Assembly (NCBI RefSeq): GCF_018320785.1
Contig: NC_054886.1
Span: forward strand, 29,275,732 to 29,339,731
Direction of reading: 5' to 3'
Length of the DNA: 64,000 nt
Source: Cheilinus undulatus
Lineage: Eukaryota > Chordata > Actinopteri > Labriformes > Labridae
In this document: positions 26,109 through 38,125 of the stretch, in pieces
How the letters are laid out: each line of letters starts with the position of its first letter
How positions within the stretch are numbered: position 1 is the first letter of the stretch
Made by a program: the position numbers and the translations under genes
The notes under the pieces: model-generated
Databases searched by the model: none
What the model was told of the DNA's origin: nothing
The model's input: only the letters and a program-made list of their open reading frames with translations

Positions 26109-26180
26109 CTTTCCTTTTTACGAGCCAGTTTTAAACTGTATCCAGAACTCTCCACTGCCGTCTGTCTGAGTCGCTCCTCT
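26109..26180 (-). other. Candidate upstream exon for the TRIM gene
   Basis: On the minus strand a T-rich tract and AACAG acceptor precede a 72-bp segment that ends in GGAAAG followed by GTAAAT, a good donor. One frame is open across it (EERLRQTAVE...LARKKE) and its end phase would join the first TRIM exon (starting at 18825) to read on into MSLYGSF. It may instead be 5' UTR, since the first exon has its own ATG. No start codon is seen in it. Confidence 0.35.
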
Positions 26181-26599
26181 CTGTTAAGACACAAAAAAAA
26201 TGTGTCTGCCTCGCTGGTTGAGTGGTCTAAATGTGTGCAAGGGTTGTGATTTTTCTTTGTGAAAAATGAAGGTCACACCACGCCTCCTCACCTGTCGCTC
26301 TGTTTGTCAGCTAAATGTGGCCAGACTGGTTAAGTTCAGAACGATACTCATAAACGCACACAGAGAGACTCAGACTAGGTCAAATGGCCTAAATCTAAAC
26401 CCTGAACCTGTTTCCTTGTTTTGCATTTCTCTTCTTCTTAAACAGGGTCAAATAAGGTTTCCTGGAGTCAATGATGTGTGAATAACCTGCTTTGTAATGT
26501 AAAGAATTAGACCTACATTTGACAGAGATTGAGGGTGATAATATAATGTGATTTCTTGTACATGAAGTGTCCACACAACAACAGAAACAGACATGTCAT

Positions 26600-27130
26600 C
26601 CTCGCTGGATATCCCACGGTTGACTGTAGATGATTTTATTGTAAAGTTGAAGCGTTTAGGAACAACAGCAACTCACCCCGAAAGCATGATGCGATTCCAT
26701 AGTTAAGGATTCCTGAACTTCCACTGGCATTAATTTATGTACAAAAACTGCAGCAGACCTTCGTGGAATGGGTTTCCATGGCTGAATAAATGCATGCAAG
26801 CCTCACACCACAAAGGAGTGACCAAACATACTTGTCTGTTTGGCGAGTCTGGGTTTGGTGGATGCCAAGAGAACATCACCGGCCTTACTGCCAACTGTTT
26901 TTCAGGGTTTTGTTTAGGCCCCTGATCTGGAATGAAGGCCGATCTTAATGCTTCAGCATACGAAGACATCAACATCAGTGCCTGACCTCATTAATGCTCT
27001 ACAGAATGACTGGGCCAAAACTCCCACAGAAAACACGCCAAAACCTTGTGGTAAGCCTTCCTAGAAGAATGGAAGCTGCAAATGCATTGTCTTTCAGTCC
27101 CAGCTGGTGTAATGGTAAAGCATCCAAATA
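26600..27130 (+). pseudogene. Internally deleted Tc1-like copy
   Basis: Nucleotide blocks known from a common fish Tc1 family appear in order: the 5' KLKRLGTTAT-type coding block, a GRVWVWR-like block near 26845, then a jump to the 3' end of the gene (LTNAL..W..) near 26985. The central catalytic region is lost. It is the same family as 7640-8115. Confidence 0.65.
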
Positions 27131-27609
27131 CTTTTTTCTTTTTTTTTTTTAACCAAAAAGTGTTGCTGGTATGCAAATCTGCCAAGAAGAAAAAGCTACC
27201 ATGGAAATGACTCATCAAGCATGTCGATGGGTTGGGTAGAAAGTGTGGCTGTCAACAGAGTGCAATCCAAAGAAGCCATTCATCATAACCAACCTTTGGT
27301 TTAGGAGCCAGGATTAAAAGCACTACTTGATAATGATGTTGCTATCCTGAGTCGCTCTTTCAGGCCCCCGAAACACACCCTTTAACTATGCCAAAGAAAC
27401 CAAACTAAGGCTACAATTTCACCTCTACTCTGTAAAAAGACTTGTCCCAGGTGAAGTTCATCTAACCAGAAGTTGCCCAGAAACAATCGCTACTGGGGGG
27501 AATCAGACTGGTGGTTTAGCAGACCAGTCAGAGAGCTAACAAAGGGGTCATTTAATAACACATTTGCCTTAAACAGGATATGATTTGTGTTTTATAATTT
27601 CAGAAAAAG

Positions 27610-28175
27610 ATTTAACAGATGCAGATTGGTGCAGCATCTGCGGTATTGCAGACGTTGTACCGCACCGTCGTGGTGAAGAGGGAGCTGAGCCGGAAGGCAA
27701 AACTCTCAATTTACCGGTCGATCTTTGTCCCAGCCCTCACCTATGGGCATGAACTCTGGGTAATGACAGAAAAAAACAAGATCGCAGGTTCACGTGATCC
27801 AAATGAGATTCTCAGGAGGGTGTCTGGGCTCAGCCCAGCCATAGGGTGAGGAGCTGGGACATCCAGAAGGATCTCCAGGTAGAGCCACTACTCCTTCACG
27901 TCGAAAGGAGCCAGTCGAGGTGATTCGGGCATCTGATCAGGATGCCTCGTGGTTGCCCCCCCATGGAGGTCTTCCAGGCATGTCCAACTGGAAGGAGACC
28001 CCGGGGTAGACCCATAACTCGCTGGAGGAATCATATATCTCATCTAGCCAGGGAACACCTTAGAATCCCCCAGGAGGAGTTGGAAAATGTTGCTAGGGAG
28101 AGAGACATCTGGGTAGACTGGGCAGAAGAAAATAGGTGGATGGATGGATGGATGGATGGATGGATGGATGGTTTT
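27610..28175 (+). mobile_element. Rex3-like non-LTR retrotransposon 3' end
   Basis: The plus strand encodes the C-terminal end of a reverse-transcriptase protein: RELSRKAKLSIYRSIFVPAL, TYGHELWVMTE, then in another frame MPRGCPPMEVFQACPTGRR and RTRW-like blocks. The element ends in a GGAT/GATG tandem tail (28134-28170), which is the described 3' signature of fish Rex3 elements of the RTE clade. It is 5'-truncated and frameshifted, as usual for such copies. Confidence 0.85.
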
Positions 28176-28341
28176 ATAGATATAACAGACAAAAATAGTA
28201 AAGAGATATGACAAACCACTTTGTCCACAGAGGGCGCCAAAATCAATACTAAGAAAAAGTTTCTCACGGGAGCTTTAAAGTGGGGATGTAGTTATAAAGT
28301 GGAAATATGGCAATATATAAGAATGAAAATATAACGTAGAT

Positions 28342-29353
28342 CAGGGGTGATAAATCCGGCCCAGTAGATCTTTCATCTCTGAAATATAACTTGCCCACCA
28401 GTATGAGGTCTGTAGATTTCTCCCTGTGTGAAAATGTAACTTGAGGATTTAAAAGATCTTTGTTAAGACATAAAAATCTGTAAAAGTAAAGAGTAAGAAA
28501 AGTTAAATAAAAAGTCAAAAATGTAGGGAAAGAAATGAATTTGTGTTTCTATGTCATATTTTCAATTTTGCATCTCAAGATTATGACTCAAACTTACGAT
28601 TTTGACATTTTATTTAATACTTTGACCTTTTCAACTCATAATTTGGACTTAATTTGTCATTTTTAGATTCACAATTTTAAATTTTAAGCTATATTTTTCA
28701 TTTTTCAAAGAAATATTTTGAATTTGTCTCATTTTTTGAGCTTTTCAACTTCTTACTTTGGCTTTTTAATCCCATATTTTGATTTTTAAACTCATGATTT
28801 CATATTTTCCTCATATTTTAACATTTGAAATTCATAATTTTTAATTTTTATAACATATTTTGACCTTTTTGATGCACTATTTAAAACTTCAGTCATGTTT
28901 TTAACTTTTTAAGTCATTATTTTTCATTTTAGCTCATATTTTACATCTACAACTCCTAACTTTGGATTTTAATCCCAAATTTTTACCTATCAGACTCACG
29001 ATTTTTAATCTGATTTTGACTTTAAAACTTGTGATTTCAATTTTATCTCATATTTTTACCTTTCAACTTTCTTCTCATATATTTGTTGATATCGTGTTCT
29101 GACCTTTTGAACTGCTATGGTGGACTTTTTATCTCAGATTTTGAGCCTTTAAACTTGTAATTTTTACTTTTTTGAATTTCCAAATGACTTATCATCAGTG
29201 CTGTTTTTTTCATATCTTATTACTATAATTATTATTATTAATATTTTTATTGTTGTTGATATCATTTATTAAGGCTGTGTTGACTCTAGTAGGCTCTCAG
29301 GTTAGACCTAACTCCAGAATCCGGCCCTACCATGACTGAGTTTGACACCCCTG
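28342..29353. mobile_element. hAT-like element with a TTTTGA-type internal array
   Basis: The left end is CAGGGGTGATAAATCCGGCC and the right end, reversed, CAGGGGTGTCAAACTC with a following GGGCCGG-like block. Flanks ACGTAGAT (28334) and ATGTAGAT (29354) match at seven of eight bases. The interior is a degenerate array of about 28-35-bp units with CATATTTTGA, CTTTTCAACTC and ATAATTT blocks. It has no transposase. Confidence 0.82.
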
Positions 29354-29931
29354 ATGTAGATGGTATTTCAAAAAGTAAACACACCAGCGATTTGTTGTTG
29401 CCTCTGTTTTTCGATGTCTTTAAGTTTGATAAGGAGCTGTGGGAGTTTGAGGCCTCTTCCTCATTTCAACTCTTTGCTCTCTGTGTGGGTTTGTCTGGAT
29501 TTTTTTTATTTTTGTTCTGAATGTGTCTTTGTGAAATGACAAATGGCATCTTTGTCAGGTTTGTCATTCCTCTCTACTAATGATGCTCTACGACAAACTG
29601 GAGATAAACAGGAAGTAAAAAAACAAAACGTGTCCTCACAGCCAAACAAAGGAAAAGGTCAATCACAAAAACTCCATTTAACACAGTCTTGGTTAGGTTT
29701 AGATAAAACAAATACTTTTGGAAAAGTTGCAACGTTTAATAAAATATAACTTGGTTTAAAGTTCTTAATTCGGTAGATAACTTCTATAAATTGGTTGTCA
29801 TCCATGGTAGATGTAAATAGTCTTTGAGAATAAGCTGGTATGTGCGGGTTAATAAAAAAGTAACTCATCAGAAAGATGCTCTGTCGTGGGTGGAACTTTC
29901 GTAAATGTGGTTTATATTAAACATACAGTGT

Positions 29932-30023
29932 CCATAAAAAGTATTCATCCCTGGGGTGTTTTATCCTTTTGATGAGCATCCCCACAGCATGATGCTGCCA
30001 CCACCATGCTTCACAGTGGGGAT
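29932..30023. mobile_element. Tc1-like terminal remnant
   Basis: After a TA, the sequence begins CAGTGTCCATAAAAAGTATT, a typical fish Tc1-family end. It then jumps to an internal transposase block containing CCACAGCATGATGCTGCCAC, the reverse of the Tc1 GSIMLWGC coding segment. Most of the element is deleted. Confidence 0.7.
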
Positions 30024-30026
30024 GTA

Positions 30027-30658
30027 TGGAGCCAAAATAATGCCAAAAGTTTTTTTAATTTAAAAACAAACAAACAAACAAAAAAAAACATTGAATTGAA
30101 AAAAAATAAATAAATCTGAAACTGAAAGTTTATGGTTTGAGCCTAAATTTAAAAAAATAAAATAAAAACACTGAACTAAAACTAAAAATAAGCATAAGCA
30201 AAGTTTTTTTTTAATTTAATATAGTTTTAATTCAGCTCTGTAATTATCATAATAAAAATATTTATTTTCTTTTTTTTTTACTCTTAAATGTATTTGCTAT
30301 GCTGCCAAAGTTCCACACCCCTCTCAGTCGAGGCCACGCCCCCCCACGCCAGAACAGGGCCAAAAGTTTGAACCAGAAAAAATAAGATCTAAAAAAAAAA
30401 AAAAGAATAAGATTTGAGTATGAAAATATATTTAAAAGTAAAAAATGAAAATAAATTATTTTATAATAATATCAGAGCTGAATCAAGACTATATATAAAT
30501 CCTATAAGTTAGCTTATACATATTTTTTGTTTCAGTTCAGTGGTATTTTTAAAATTCATGATCAAACCATACACTTTCTGTTTCAAATTTATTTTTTTCA
30601 ATTAAATTTGTTTTTTTCAAATTGGCAAAACTTTTGGCATAGATTTAGCTCCATGGAG
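30027..30658. mobile_element. AT-rich element bounded by inverted repeats
   Basis: ATGGAGCCAAAATAATGCC and AAAAGTTT near 30031-30055 are mirrored by AAACTTTTGGCATAGATTTA and GCTCCAT near 30627-30655. The interior is AT-rich with runs of A. It appears inserted in or beside the Tc1 remnant. The family is not recognised. Confidence 0.5.
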
Positions 30659-30799
30659 ATGGGGATTAGGCACTGTGTTTCAGAAAATAATTACATGAGA
30701 TTTTTATTAATCTAAAAGAAAAAGTGCAATTGGAGATCAAGCACAAGTTTCAGTTTTATATCAAGCATTGCCAAATTTGGCTGATCTAATGAAACCAAT

Positions 30800-31210
30800 G
30801 TGGTACCAGATGGAGAGCTGGAGCCCAAACAACATCAGCATTATTGTGGATGTTTTGCATCATTACGGGAAGGGAGCAGAGCCAAAAGGCAAGCCTCACA
30901 ACTTAATACCCAACCTATGCTCCAACCCTCACCTGTGGTCTTCAGCTTTGAAGAAAGAAAGGGATCCAAGTGTTTTAAATGAGCTGATGTGGTTGTGCTC
31001 TCTGATCGGGGCCTCCTGAGCGAATCTCTTTAGAGGTCTTCCAGGCATGTCCATCTGAGAGGAGACCTCAGGGCAAACCCAGATCTCACTGAAGGGAATA
31101 AAAACTCCATCTGGGGTGGGAACACCTCAGGGTCCGCTGGAGTAGTTGGAAAATGTCGCTGAGTAGAGGGATGTCTGGGTTGACTTGTTAAACCTGCTGC
31201 CACTGGGATT
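30800..31210 (+). mobile_element. Degenerate Rex3-like fragment
   Basis: From about 31005 the sequence matches the 3' coding end of the copy at 27610-28175 (GAGGTCTTCCAGGCATGTCC, GGAGACC, AACACCTCAGGGTCC blocks). It lacks the GATG tail. The upstream half is weakly related at best. Confidence 0.6.
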
Positions 31211-31761
31211 TTTATTCCAGGATGGATTTGAAATCCAATCCCAGAGTCGCCAAAATACAAGTCGACAAAGCTTCACTCTCATGTTTAACCTGTGAAGTAA
31301 CTAGAGTGTACAGCTGCCGACTAAATCTATCTGACTGTAAATATTTCTCAGACATTAAGCATAGGCATGAAAACATATATGTCAAATATCTGTACTGTTA
31401 CAGTGTTTGAATGAACTTTACTGTGGTCACCAGTGGAATTTGCTGCTAATGTTGCTGTAAATCTGTGCTGTATTTCAGACTGAACTACCTTTAATCATTT
31501 GCACGTTCCTCACTGTCTCTTAGCGCTCTTGAAGTAAAGTGATAATATTTTAGGAATTTCACTGACACACATTTGCCAAAGCCACGACTAAACCTGTTCC
31601 TCCAGTCTCTAAACAGATGTCTGGATGTTACAAAAACACGGAAGGGAACATGGAGTTCTCTGAATATGTATAAGGAAGTAGTAGTTATGTTTAAAAACAC
31701 TAAAACCAAATATAATCAGTAGTCATTTCAATCATTCAGATATTTGGTATTTACCCAATAT

Positions 31762-33183
31762 CAGGGGTCATCAAGTACAAGGGCCAAATCTAGTCTCAAC
31801 AGAAACTCTGAGGGCCGAACTTTCAAATACACAAAGATTAGATCAACATTTTGGTCAGACTGAAATATTATTGTTGTGGTATTTGTATTTTCTTTCAAAA
31901 CCCAGGACATTTTTAGGCATTACCAGTGAGCTCTATCCCTATTATCTATAATGCAGCATGCCACAAGGAGACAAACCTGATAACAGAATTGGCTGAGCCC
32001 CTGAAAATCCCAGAGAATGGGCCCTCCACAGTTGTGATTCAGTACTAGTATGAACTCATTTTTGACACTTTTAACCCTTTTTGCCTCTTTAACCCAATTT
32101 TGCATGATTTTAACACCTTTTGAACCACTTTTCCTGCATGTTTTATCCCCTTTGTGCCACTCTCATCCATTTTTTACCACTTTTCTTCTGTTTTGGCCAC
32201 TTTTTAACCCCTTTTGGTTACATTTTTTTTCAACAAATTACAAATGTTGCAACTTTAAAACCATTTTTTGGCACTTTTAACCATTTTTTTGCAACTTTTT
32301 GCCTCTTTAACCCAATTTTTTTGCCATTCTTTAAACCATTTAAACCACTTTTCCTACATGTTTTATCTCCTTTGTGCCACTCTTTTATCCATTTTTGCCA
32401 CTTTTCTTCTAGGTTGTCCACTTCTTAACCTATTTTCATTACATTTTTTAACAATAGTTGCAACTTTTAACCAGTCTTTGCCACTTTTTACTCATTTTTG
32501 CCACTCTTTAACCCCCCTTTGCAATTTACCTGCCAACTATTTCCCCTGTGTGCCACTCTTGAACACCTTTTCACTAATTTACCAGGCTATGGATGTATTT
32601 TTGCCACTTTTGACCCATTATTTGCCACTTTCTGTCCCTTTTTGCTTCCTAAACCTTTTTTTTTGCCATTCTTTAACCTTTTCAAACCACTTTTCATGCA
32701 TGTTTTCCCTTTGTGCCACTCTTTTATCCATTTTTGCCATTTTTCTTCTATTTTTGCCCATTTCTAACCCACTTTCATTCTTTTCTTTTGAAGATTTTTA
32801 TCATTTGTAACCAATTTATGATACTTCTTGCCCCCTTTCCCGTCAAACCATTTTTTGCCATATTTTTACCTCTTTTCACCACTTTATCTGATCATTTTTT
32901 ACAGCACTTCTGCCAACCTTAACTCTATTTTTAAATATCTACTAATTATGACAGTAAATCTCAGCAAAAACACATTACATGTTAAGTCATTCTAAAACTA
33001 TTTTAATATTAATTGTTTTTCTGGGGGGGAGTTAACAGCTGCAGACATTAAAAGCCAAAGGATACTCTTTAAACAGCAGAATCTTCTTTTCCTCCTTTTC
33101 TGAATTTAATAATCTTTCGGGGGCTGGACAGGAGGCTTTGGGGGGCTTTATATGGCCCCCGGACCACCAGTTGATGATCAGTG
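31762..33183. mobile_element. hAT-like element, family with CAGGGGTCATCAAGTAC ends (copy 1)
   Basis: The left end is CAGGGGTCATCAAGTAC and the right end, reversed, CACTGATCATCAACTGG. Target duplications CCCAATAT (31754) and CCCTATAT (33184) match at seven of eight. After about 280 bp of unique left arm comes a 0.9-kb degenerate array of short TTTTGCCACTTTTAACCC-like units; the right arm has a GC-rich GGCCCCC block. Hydrophobic Phe/Leu-rich open frames within it are by-products of the array. Confidence 0.88.
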
Positions 33184-33339
33184 CCCTATATGGACAGTCA
33201 AGCAGCTGGCCATGCAGTCTCAAACATTTGTGATCCTAAACGGGTCGTTCTGAAGAGCTCAGTCGTGTGTGGTACTGTGATGGATGCCACTTTGGCAATG
33301 AGAAAGGTTGGGAAATTTCATCCCTGCTGTAAGTGATAT

Positions 33340-33445
33340 TGTTAGAAAGTGGAAGCATTTAGGAACAACAGCAACTCAGCCATGAAGAGGAAGACCATGT
33401 AAATCATAGAGTGAGGTCAACGACTGCTAAGGCACTTGGTTTTAA
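33340..33445 (+). pseudogene. Short Tc1 fragment
   Basis: The block GGAACAACAGCAACTCAGCC and the following sequence match the N-terminal coding part of the Tc1 family also seen at 26650. It is only about 100 bp. Confidence 0.55.
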
Positions 33446-33904
33446 GGGTTTGGGTTCGGCCCCTTATCTCCAGTTATCTGAAGAACGCTCAGAGGAATTT
33501 TCTTCAAACTTTCACTCTGACTCAAGGATTTAACGATTGAATTATGGAGGTCATCGGGATCGCTGAGTTTCCTGTTCGTCTCTTGCTTGTGGCCACAGTA
33601 TCTCAAGAATGTGTTGCGACATTTTTTGCTAAATTTGGTACAAACATAACTGGGACTGTATATTGAACTAGTAGGTCTTGTAGTTGTAAACAGTCACATG
33701 CATTCATTTTGGGCACATAGGTCACTGAGGAACTATCCCAGGGCCCAATGTGCCACAAGACAGGGCTCAGCAGCCAAGGTCAAGCTCAATGGCATCTCTT
33801 TTGTCTGAGCCCTTTACACCCCTGGTAGTACGCTGACAGTTTTCAAGCTCTTGGGACATCCACAGCACGACCAGGGGCTCATAGCAACCCTACACTCGAC
33901 TGTT

Positions 33905-34197
33905 GAGTGGTTCTCAACTGGTGGGTCAGGACCCAAATGTGGGTCGCAATGCCCTTTTCAGTGGGTTGCAGATGTGTGCCTGGGAAAAACTGCACCAAAT
34001 TGGCTATGAGACTCTGTAAAACAAGTTTTGTCCTGTTTCATTGTTTTTGTTACACCTTGTGTATTGTTTTGGGCCCAAGTTCTACTATTTTCTATCAAAC
34101 ACATCTGATTGACCAAAATGATCTCCAAAATTTGGGTCGCAGTTCTCCTTAGGGAGTTGATGGTGGGTCCCGTGACTTAACCAGTTGAGAATCACTG
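33905..34197. mobile_element. Small hAT-like element with AGTGGTTCTCAACTGG ends
   Basis: The left end AGTGGTTCTCAACTGGTGGG is mirrored at the right by the reverse complement of CAGTGATTCTCAACTGG. I do not see a clear target duplication. A related copy in opposite orientation lies at 56879-57137, with the same internal GGACAAAAC and ATTGTTTTTG blocks. Confidence 0.65.
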
Positions 34198-34379
34198 CCC
34201 TAGGCCATGCATGCTTCCCCATATTCACCCCTGAAACTGCCCTAAAGGTGTGGACTGTTTCTTTCAACAGATTATTTTCCCATACCCCTGGAAACATGCG
34301 AGGACATCCAGAGCACAACCTGCGTTGTGTCGATCCACCTTCTTAATCCAATGGTGCCCTCAGGCAGCTTACTCACCAC

Positions 34380-35370
34380 ATCTACCCACATTTTTTCCTC
34401 CGTAACCCATTAGTGTCACTTTTTTTTTTTTGCCACAACTTTTTTCACCATTTTGCAGCCCATTGTTGCCTTTCTTTACCCGCTTTTATCCCATTTTTGC
34501 TTCTTTGAGCCTAATTTTCACCAGCTTTTACCAATTTTTGTCATTCTTTAAACACTCTTTCTCACTTTTTGCCACTTTATACCGCTCTGTTATTTTTCAG
34601 TGAATTGTTAGAAACACCTTTTGCCTTTCAGAGCCCTTTTTGTGACTTTTTTGCCACTGTAACTCTTTATTACCACTTTGCAACACATTTTTTCCACCTT
34701 TAATCAATTTTAACCACTTTTTACCCGCTTTTCAATATTTTTCTGACCATATATGTCCCTATTTGTCTTTCTTTACCACTTCCATCCAGTTTTTGTTTCT
34801 TTGAACCAGTTTGTGTCACTCTGCTACCACTTTACACCACTATTTGACAGCAAATTTTTGTATCTTCCAACCATTTTTGGCACTCATTGCCCATTTTTGA
34901 TGCTTTCAACCAATTTTCACTACTTTGGCCATTTTCACTACTTTAGTTGCCTGTTTTTTCTCTGTTGCCTATTGTTTCTACTTTTTACTCATTTTGCCAC
35001 ATTTTTACTCTTTTACTATTTTTCTTTCTATGAATGCCTTTCTGTACTAACTTTAATTACATTTTTGCTTCTTTGAACCAATTTTTCACCAACTTTTAAG
35101 TCATTTTTGTCATTCTTTAAACTTTAAACCACTCTTTTCTACTTTATAGCCAATTTTTAAAACACTTCTTTGGCCTTCTCAGCCAATTTTTGCCACTTTT
35201 TGTCACTGTATGTCTTTGTTCCATCTTTGCACCACATTTTTTCAACCTTTAACCCATTTTAGCCACTTTTTAACTGTTTTCCAACATTTTTCTGCACATA
35301 TTTTCCTTTCTCAACCACTTTTTATGGCGCTTTTATCCAAGTTTTTGCCACCCATTTTTGCTGTTTCAAT
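34380..35370. repeat. Degenerate TTTTGCCACTTT array
   Basis: About 1 kb of short imperfect units with TTTTTGCCACTTTTAACC, CATTTTTGCC and CTTTGAACC variants. It is the same motif as inside the hAT-like elements at 31762 and 36173, but I could not place its own ends. No real coding sequence. Confidence 0.8.
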
Positions 35371-36172
35371 GATAAAGACATGGGGCCTCTAATTATGACC
35401 TGCCTTTTATTTGTAAGGACATGCAGCAACATCAGGCTTGTCTAAAGGACTGGGCCTTGAATTTAGATGGACTTGTACTTCCATTGTTAAATGTTTTATG
35501 TGTGCTTATTTCTTTTCCATCTCTTATAGAAAACACCTAGAGAGAAGAATATTTCTAAGAGTATCAAGAGTATTTTGGGGCCTTTATTTTCAATACACCG
35601 TGTCATTATTATAATGGAATTCCAGCAGCTAACAGTGAACTGTTGATGTAGTCTTTCTGCGTATTAAAGGTGTCTGACTTTGTTCTCATACGGTGGCGTA
35701 GACGGTTTCAGAAGTAGGTTTGTGTGTCACTGTCTGCCATCACTGGCACCTAAAGCTAACACATGCCGGTATGACGTCTAGTGTACTAGTAAACTTATAA
35801 CCCTTAAGATTCCTCAGCTGTCAGAGAAGCATTAAGAAGCCGTCATGGTCTAAACACTGAGTTTGACATGGATTTGAATTATGAGGGCTGCATGTCATTA
35901 ATTAATGTCGATCACAGCAATGATACTTGAGGAATGGAGTCACATTACTTGAAGAGGAGATGGATCGTCTCCAGTGCTTTTAACAGGAGAAGACTGACTG
36001 TGTCATGAAAAAATGCTTTAAAGCAGCGATACTCAGCCTTGGCTTATTCAGGACAATGACAAATGTATTTCTGCAAGTGCAACAATCCAAAGAAAAAGAG
36101 ACTAAGATTGTAAGACAGTGTCAACATGCTGAAGTTTAGCCATCATCAACGTTAGTTTCATGTTACATAGAC
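35371..36172. other. Unassigned intergenic sequence
   Basis: I see no repeats or exon-like signals that I can support here. Confidence 0.35.
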
Positions 36173-37072
36173 CAGTGGTTCTCAGCCTGGGGGTTGGGAC
36201 CCCCTTGGTGGTCGCGACACACCGAGAGGGGGTCACCTTATCAGTGTCTTCTTACTGTTGAAAGTACTTATTTGTGTCACACCTTCTCCTGCCCAATCTT
36301 GCCATGGTGACTCACCACTTTTTGTCAATCTTGCACAATTTTTGCCCATTTTTGCCTCTTTACCCCAAATTTGCCACATTAACCAGTTTTCATTTCTTTC
36401 CCCACCAATTTTTGCATTCCTTTATCGGCATTCTTGACTCTTTAATCCCTTTTCACCATTTTTTCCACCCATTTCTTCAATTTTTAAGACATTATTGTCA
36501 TTTTTAAACCCTTTCCATCAATTTTTTTTAGCTAATTGTTACACTTTTAACCCATTATTGCCACTATAACCGCCTTTCCATCACTTTTTACACCCACTTT
36601 TTTCAATTTCAACCACATTTTAAGGTTTGATAGGCCAATTTAACCCAATTCTGCCACTCTCTGCTTATTTTCCTGCACCAGTTAACTAATTGTAGCCAAT
36701 TTGAACCAGCTTTCCCACATTTTAAATCCCATTTTCCTTCCTTTTCTGCACATTTTTGCCACTTTCAGACATATTTGTCACTTTTAAACCCTATCCACCA
36801 CATTTTATGACCATTTCTGCTACTTTTAAAACTTCTTCTGCCATTTTTAACCTATTTAAGCAACCCATTTTAATTCTGTTTTAAAGAAAAAGGATATATA
36901 TATTTAAGATGGCTCTATATTATGGCACAAATTAAAAAAATAAATCTGTTGCTTTGATAAGAGTGGTTATTATTCAGGTAAAAAAAAAAGGTTATCACAG
37001 ATCAATTTTATAATGGACCATAATGTTGCTGACTTCCATGGGTCCCCAGTTGTCTGGGCCTCAGAAAGCTCG
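36173..37072. mobile_element. hAT-like element with internal TTTTTGCC array
   Basis: The left end CAGTGGTTCTCAGCCTGGGG is a typical hAT terminus. The interior (36290-36870) is a degenerate TTTTTGCCCATTTTTGCC array. The probable right arm contains CCCAGTTGTCTGGGCCTCAG, shared with 45020-45045. The right end and target duplication are not resolved. Confidence 0.6.
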
Positions 37073-38125
37073 CAAAACAAACAAAAAATAATAATATTTG
37101 GTTGACACAGTCAACTTTGGCATTGATTGCGCTTCTCCATGCAGAAATCCCTTCCTGCCCCCCATCTTGAGTTCTCTGCTGTGACGTGTCTTCTGAAAAT
37201 GACCTAAAGAAAAATCCTGGCAGTCACTACACTCATTTCTTACACAAAATGCAGAATTTACAGACTTTTACTCAAACTCAGACAGACTCAGACTCAGACA
37301 TAAATTATACAACAATACAAATAAATACTAATGCATCAATTAAGCATTTATAGCTGTAACAACTCTCATAGAGGTAAAGTACTTCTTTTAGATAAATACC
37401 TCTATGGTTTGGTATTTGGTTTAAATCAGAAGGTGCTACATCAGCCAAACCAAAAAAGTTGGAGTGCAATAGAGTTTCCAATAGAACATGTTTGTTTCTG
37501 ATATTCAGATCATTTTAAGAAATCAGCATTTATATCAAATGATGTTTACATCTAACAGAGCTGCAAACTGATTTATTGAGAACTGAAGAGTTTGTTTTTA
37601 AAATGATTAAATTATCACAAGTGCAGGAAAATTCCTGACACAAGAAAAAAACAAGATTCTATATTGAATAAATTGTCTCCATTTTCTTGTTAATTTGTTA
37701 AAATCCTGGGTAAAAGATGGCGGTTGAAATCTTGAAAAAAATATTTTTAGTCAAATCTTTACATTCATCCCAATATGGTGCTCTTTTTATGCCTTCGTGC
37801 CGGTGATAGGCGAGTCAAGTTTTCAGGTCCAACAGTCCGTCTTCTAAATGCCATATCCCAGTAAAGCTTTGACGGATTCATCAGACTCTGCACCAATGTT
37901 CACTTTGACCCGAGGATGACCTCCTGAGATTCTGGCAGTTGTAAGTCAAATCAAGGCCATGGTGCTCGTGCAAATCTCAAGATTGCTTTGAGGCACTTAT
38001 GTTCACTCTCACCCAACAATATTTGAGGAGCATTTGGAGGTCAAAGGTCAGTGTATCCATGGTCAGCCCCTCTTCACTCCCACTGGTCTTCCACCATCCA
38101 GGCATTCAACTGGCAGGCGTTAGTT
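37073..38125. other. Presumed 3' UTR and downstream of the VWA gene
   Basis: A minus-strand AATAAA is present at 37572-37577, giving a possible 3' UTR of about 550 bases. Sequence around 37790-38060 has the style of a dispersed fish repeat (compare 33480-33700). There is no further gene. Confidence 0.4.
37572..37577 (-). promoter_or_regulatory. Candidate polyadenylation signal for the VWA gene
   Basis: AATAAA on the minus strand, the nearest canonical hexamer that I see after the stop at 38126. Confidence 0.4.

Noticed and set aside
32050-32922. Several overlapping Phe/Leu/His-rich open frames that look like membrane proteins
   Set aside because: They come from the TTTTGCCACTTT array inside a hAT-like element; the frames shift along with the repeat and have no splice or conservation signs.
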